Source: Actinomycetes bacterium (GTDB lineage Bacteria > Actinomycetota > Coriobacteriia > Coriobacteriales > Eggerthellaceae). Taken from it: DNA of 6,440 bases. Where the stretch lies: NCBI GenBank assembly GCA_023395755.1, contig JAEWYG010000216.1:1-6440 (forward strand), in the 5' to 3' direction. The position numbers were made by a program, and so were the translations under genes. Shown here piece after piece: positions 5,581 to 6,440 of the stretch (positions are counted from its first letter, which is position 1; every line of letters starts with the position of its first letter). The notes under the pieces are model-generated. The model was not told the origin of the DNA. It was given only the letters and a program-made list of their open reading frames with translations, and searched no databases.

Positions 5581-6440
5581 CGCGCGTCTCCTCTCACGCT
5601 TGCACCCGACCGTGCGTCAATATCCGCCATACGTGCGCCCACTGCAGGCATATCGGTACGCACCGCACCCACCGCCACATCAATGGCTCCGATAACGTCG
5701 GAGAGTCCGGCACCAGGAGCTACCATGGGGTAAACGTTCTGATCACGCGACACAACCACATCTAGCAGATAAGGGCCCTCGGCTGCAATCATGCGCCTGA
5801 GGGCATCCTCTAACTGCTCAGGACGCTCCACACGATCAGCTTGCCAGCCGTAGGCATCCGCAAGTTTCACGAAGTCAGGATTTGCGTCCAAGAGCGTCGA
5901 GGAGTAGCGCTCGTCATAAAACAAGCGCTGCCACTGGCGTACCATACCCAGGCATCGGTTATCCATAATCATTACCTTTACCGGAACCTTATGGATACCC
6001 GCTGTAGCCATTTCCTGGCTATTCATCTGGAAGGATCCGTCACCCGCCACGCACACAACGGTCTTGTCGGGGCATCCGATAGCCGCACCGATTGCCGCAG
6101 GAAACCCAAAGCCCATGGTGCCCAAGCCCCCCGACGAGAGAAACGTGCGCGGACACTCGCGATCTACATGCTGCGCAGCCCACATCTGATGCTGGCCAAC
6201 CTCAGTCACCACAACACTTTTTTCTGGATCGAGCATAGCCGAAAGCTGTCCCAATGCGATCTCCGGCACAATATCGTCAGGCTGTTCGTCTAAGGCAGGA
6301 TGATAGTAAGGGTAGCGCTGTGTCCATTCAGCTACTTGATTGTTCCAAACAGCCGTCTCGGGTTGGGCGCCTTCTTTTTGAAGGGTAGACACAATACCCC
6401 CAAGCACACCCTTAAGGTCGCCAACGATAGGTATCTGTAC
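5577..6440 (-). CDS. ilvB: Acetohydroxyacid synthase large subunit, C-terminal part (5' end outside window)
   Basis: 287 residues are visible, about half of the roughly 560-600 expected. The frame is open to the window edge, beginning VQIPIVGDLKGVLGGI, which is the middle of the central domain of ThDP-dependent acetolactate synthases. The C-terminal ThDP domain has VTEVGQHQMWAAQ (79-90), GGLGTMGFGFPAAIGA (104-119), the cofactor motif GDGSFQMN (133-140) ending in MDN (159-161), and LGMVRQWQ. The enzyme joins two pyruvates, or pyruvate and 2-oxobutyrate, with ThDP and Mg2+. The catalytic glutamate lies in the missing N-terminal half. The family normally ends soon after PGAGLSDVIG; here 36 more residues follow, Ala/Arg/Asp-rich and of no recognised motif. 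The stop TGA overlaps the ilvN ATG by four bases, which argues against a frame error in the tail. Confidence 0.96.
   Translation of the reverse strand, partial: VQIPIVGDLKGVLGGIVSTLQKEGAQPETAVWNNQVAEWTQRYPYYHPALDEQPDDIVPEIALGQLSAMLDPEKSVVVTEVGQHQMWAAQHVDRECPRTFLSSGGLGTMGFGFPAAIGAAIGCPDKTVVCVAGDGSFQMNSQEMATAGIHKVPVKVMIMDNRCLGMVRQWQRLFYDERYSSTLLDANPDFVKLADAYGWQADRVERPEQLEDALRRMIAAEGPYLLDVVVSRDQNVYPMVAPGAGLSDVIGAIDVAVGAVRTDMPAVGARMADIDARSGASVRGDAR

Overview
The window looks like the chromosome of a monoderm (Gram-positive type) bacterium with about 50% GC. The evidence is a sortase-type C-terminal sorting signal on a secreted protein, strong AGGAGG-like ribosome binding sites, and an AgrC/AgrA-style kinase and LytTR regulator pair. 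A LAKTG sorting motif, moderate GC and a short class I KARI would suit the Coriobacteriia (Eggerthellaceae-like organisms). That placement is inference from style, not from a database match.

Layout. Positions 1-1772 (minus strand) encode a secreted, probably wall-anchored surface protein: signal peptide, GLUG repeats, a Listeria-Bacteroides (InlB B-type) repeat, LAKTG signal and membrane anchor. Only its last few residues lie outside the window. Positions 1773-1956 form a divergent control region with a tentative pair of LytTR-type direct repeats. Positions 1957-3954 (plus strand) encode a two-component system: a LytTR response regulator broken by a -1 frame change at a run of five G, then a membrane-bound GHKL histidine kinase starting one base after the regulator's stop. 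Positions 3975-4052 hold a nested hairpin with a T tract, acting as the plus-strand terminator and possibly as a small RNA. Positions 4065-6440 (minus strand) encode the branched-chain amino acid operon ilvB (3' part)-ilvN-ilvC. ilvB and ilvN overlap by four bases, and 37 bases separate ilvN from ilvC.

How the genes work together. IlvB and IlvN form acetohydroxyacid synthase, and IlvC is the next enzyme of valine/isoleucine synthesis. The kinase and regulator would sense an extracellular or membrane signal. Their divergent neighbour, the surface protein, is the most obvious candidate target, but this is a hypothesis from position and from the LytTR-like repeats.

The most interesting points are the split response regulator at the G tract (error, recent mutation, phase variation, recoding or internal re-initiation), the nested hairpin element, the candidate operator, and an acidic residue pair in the cofactor-binding loop of the KARI. 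I found no clear sign of a mobile element, CRISPR array, tRNA or rRNA.
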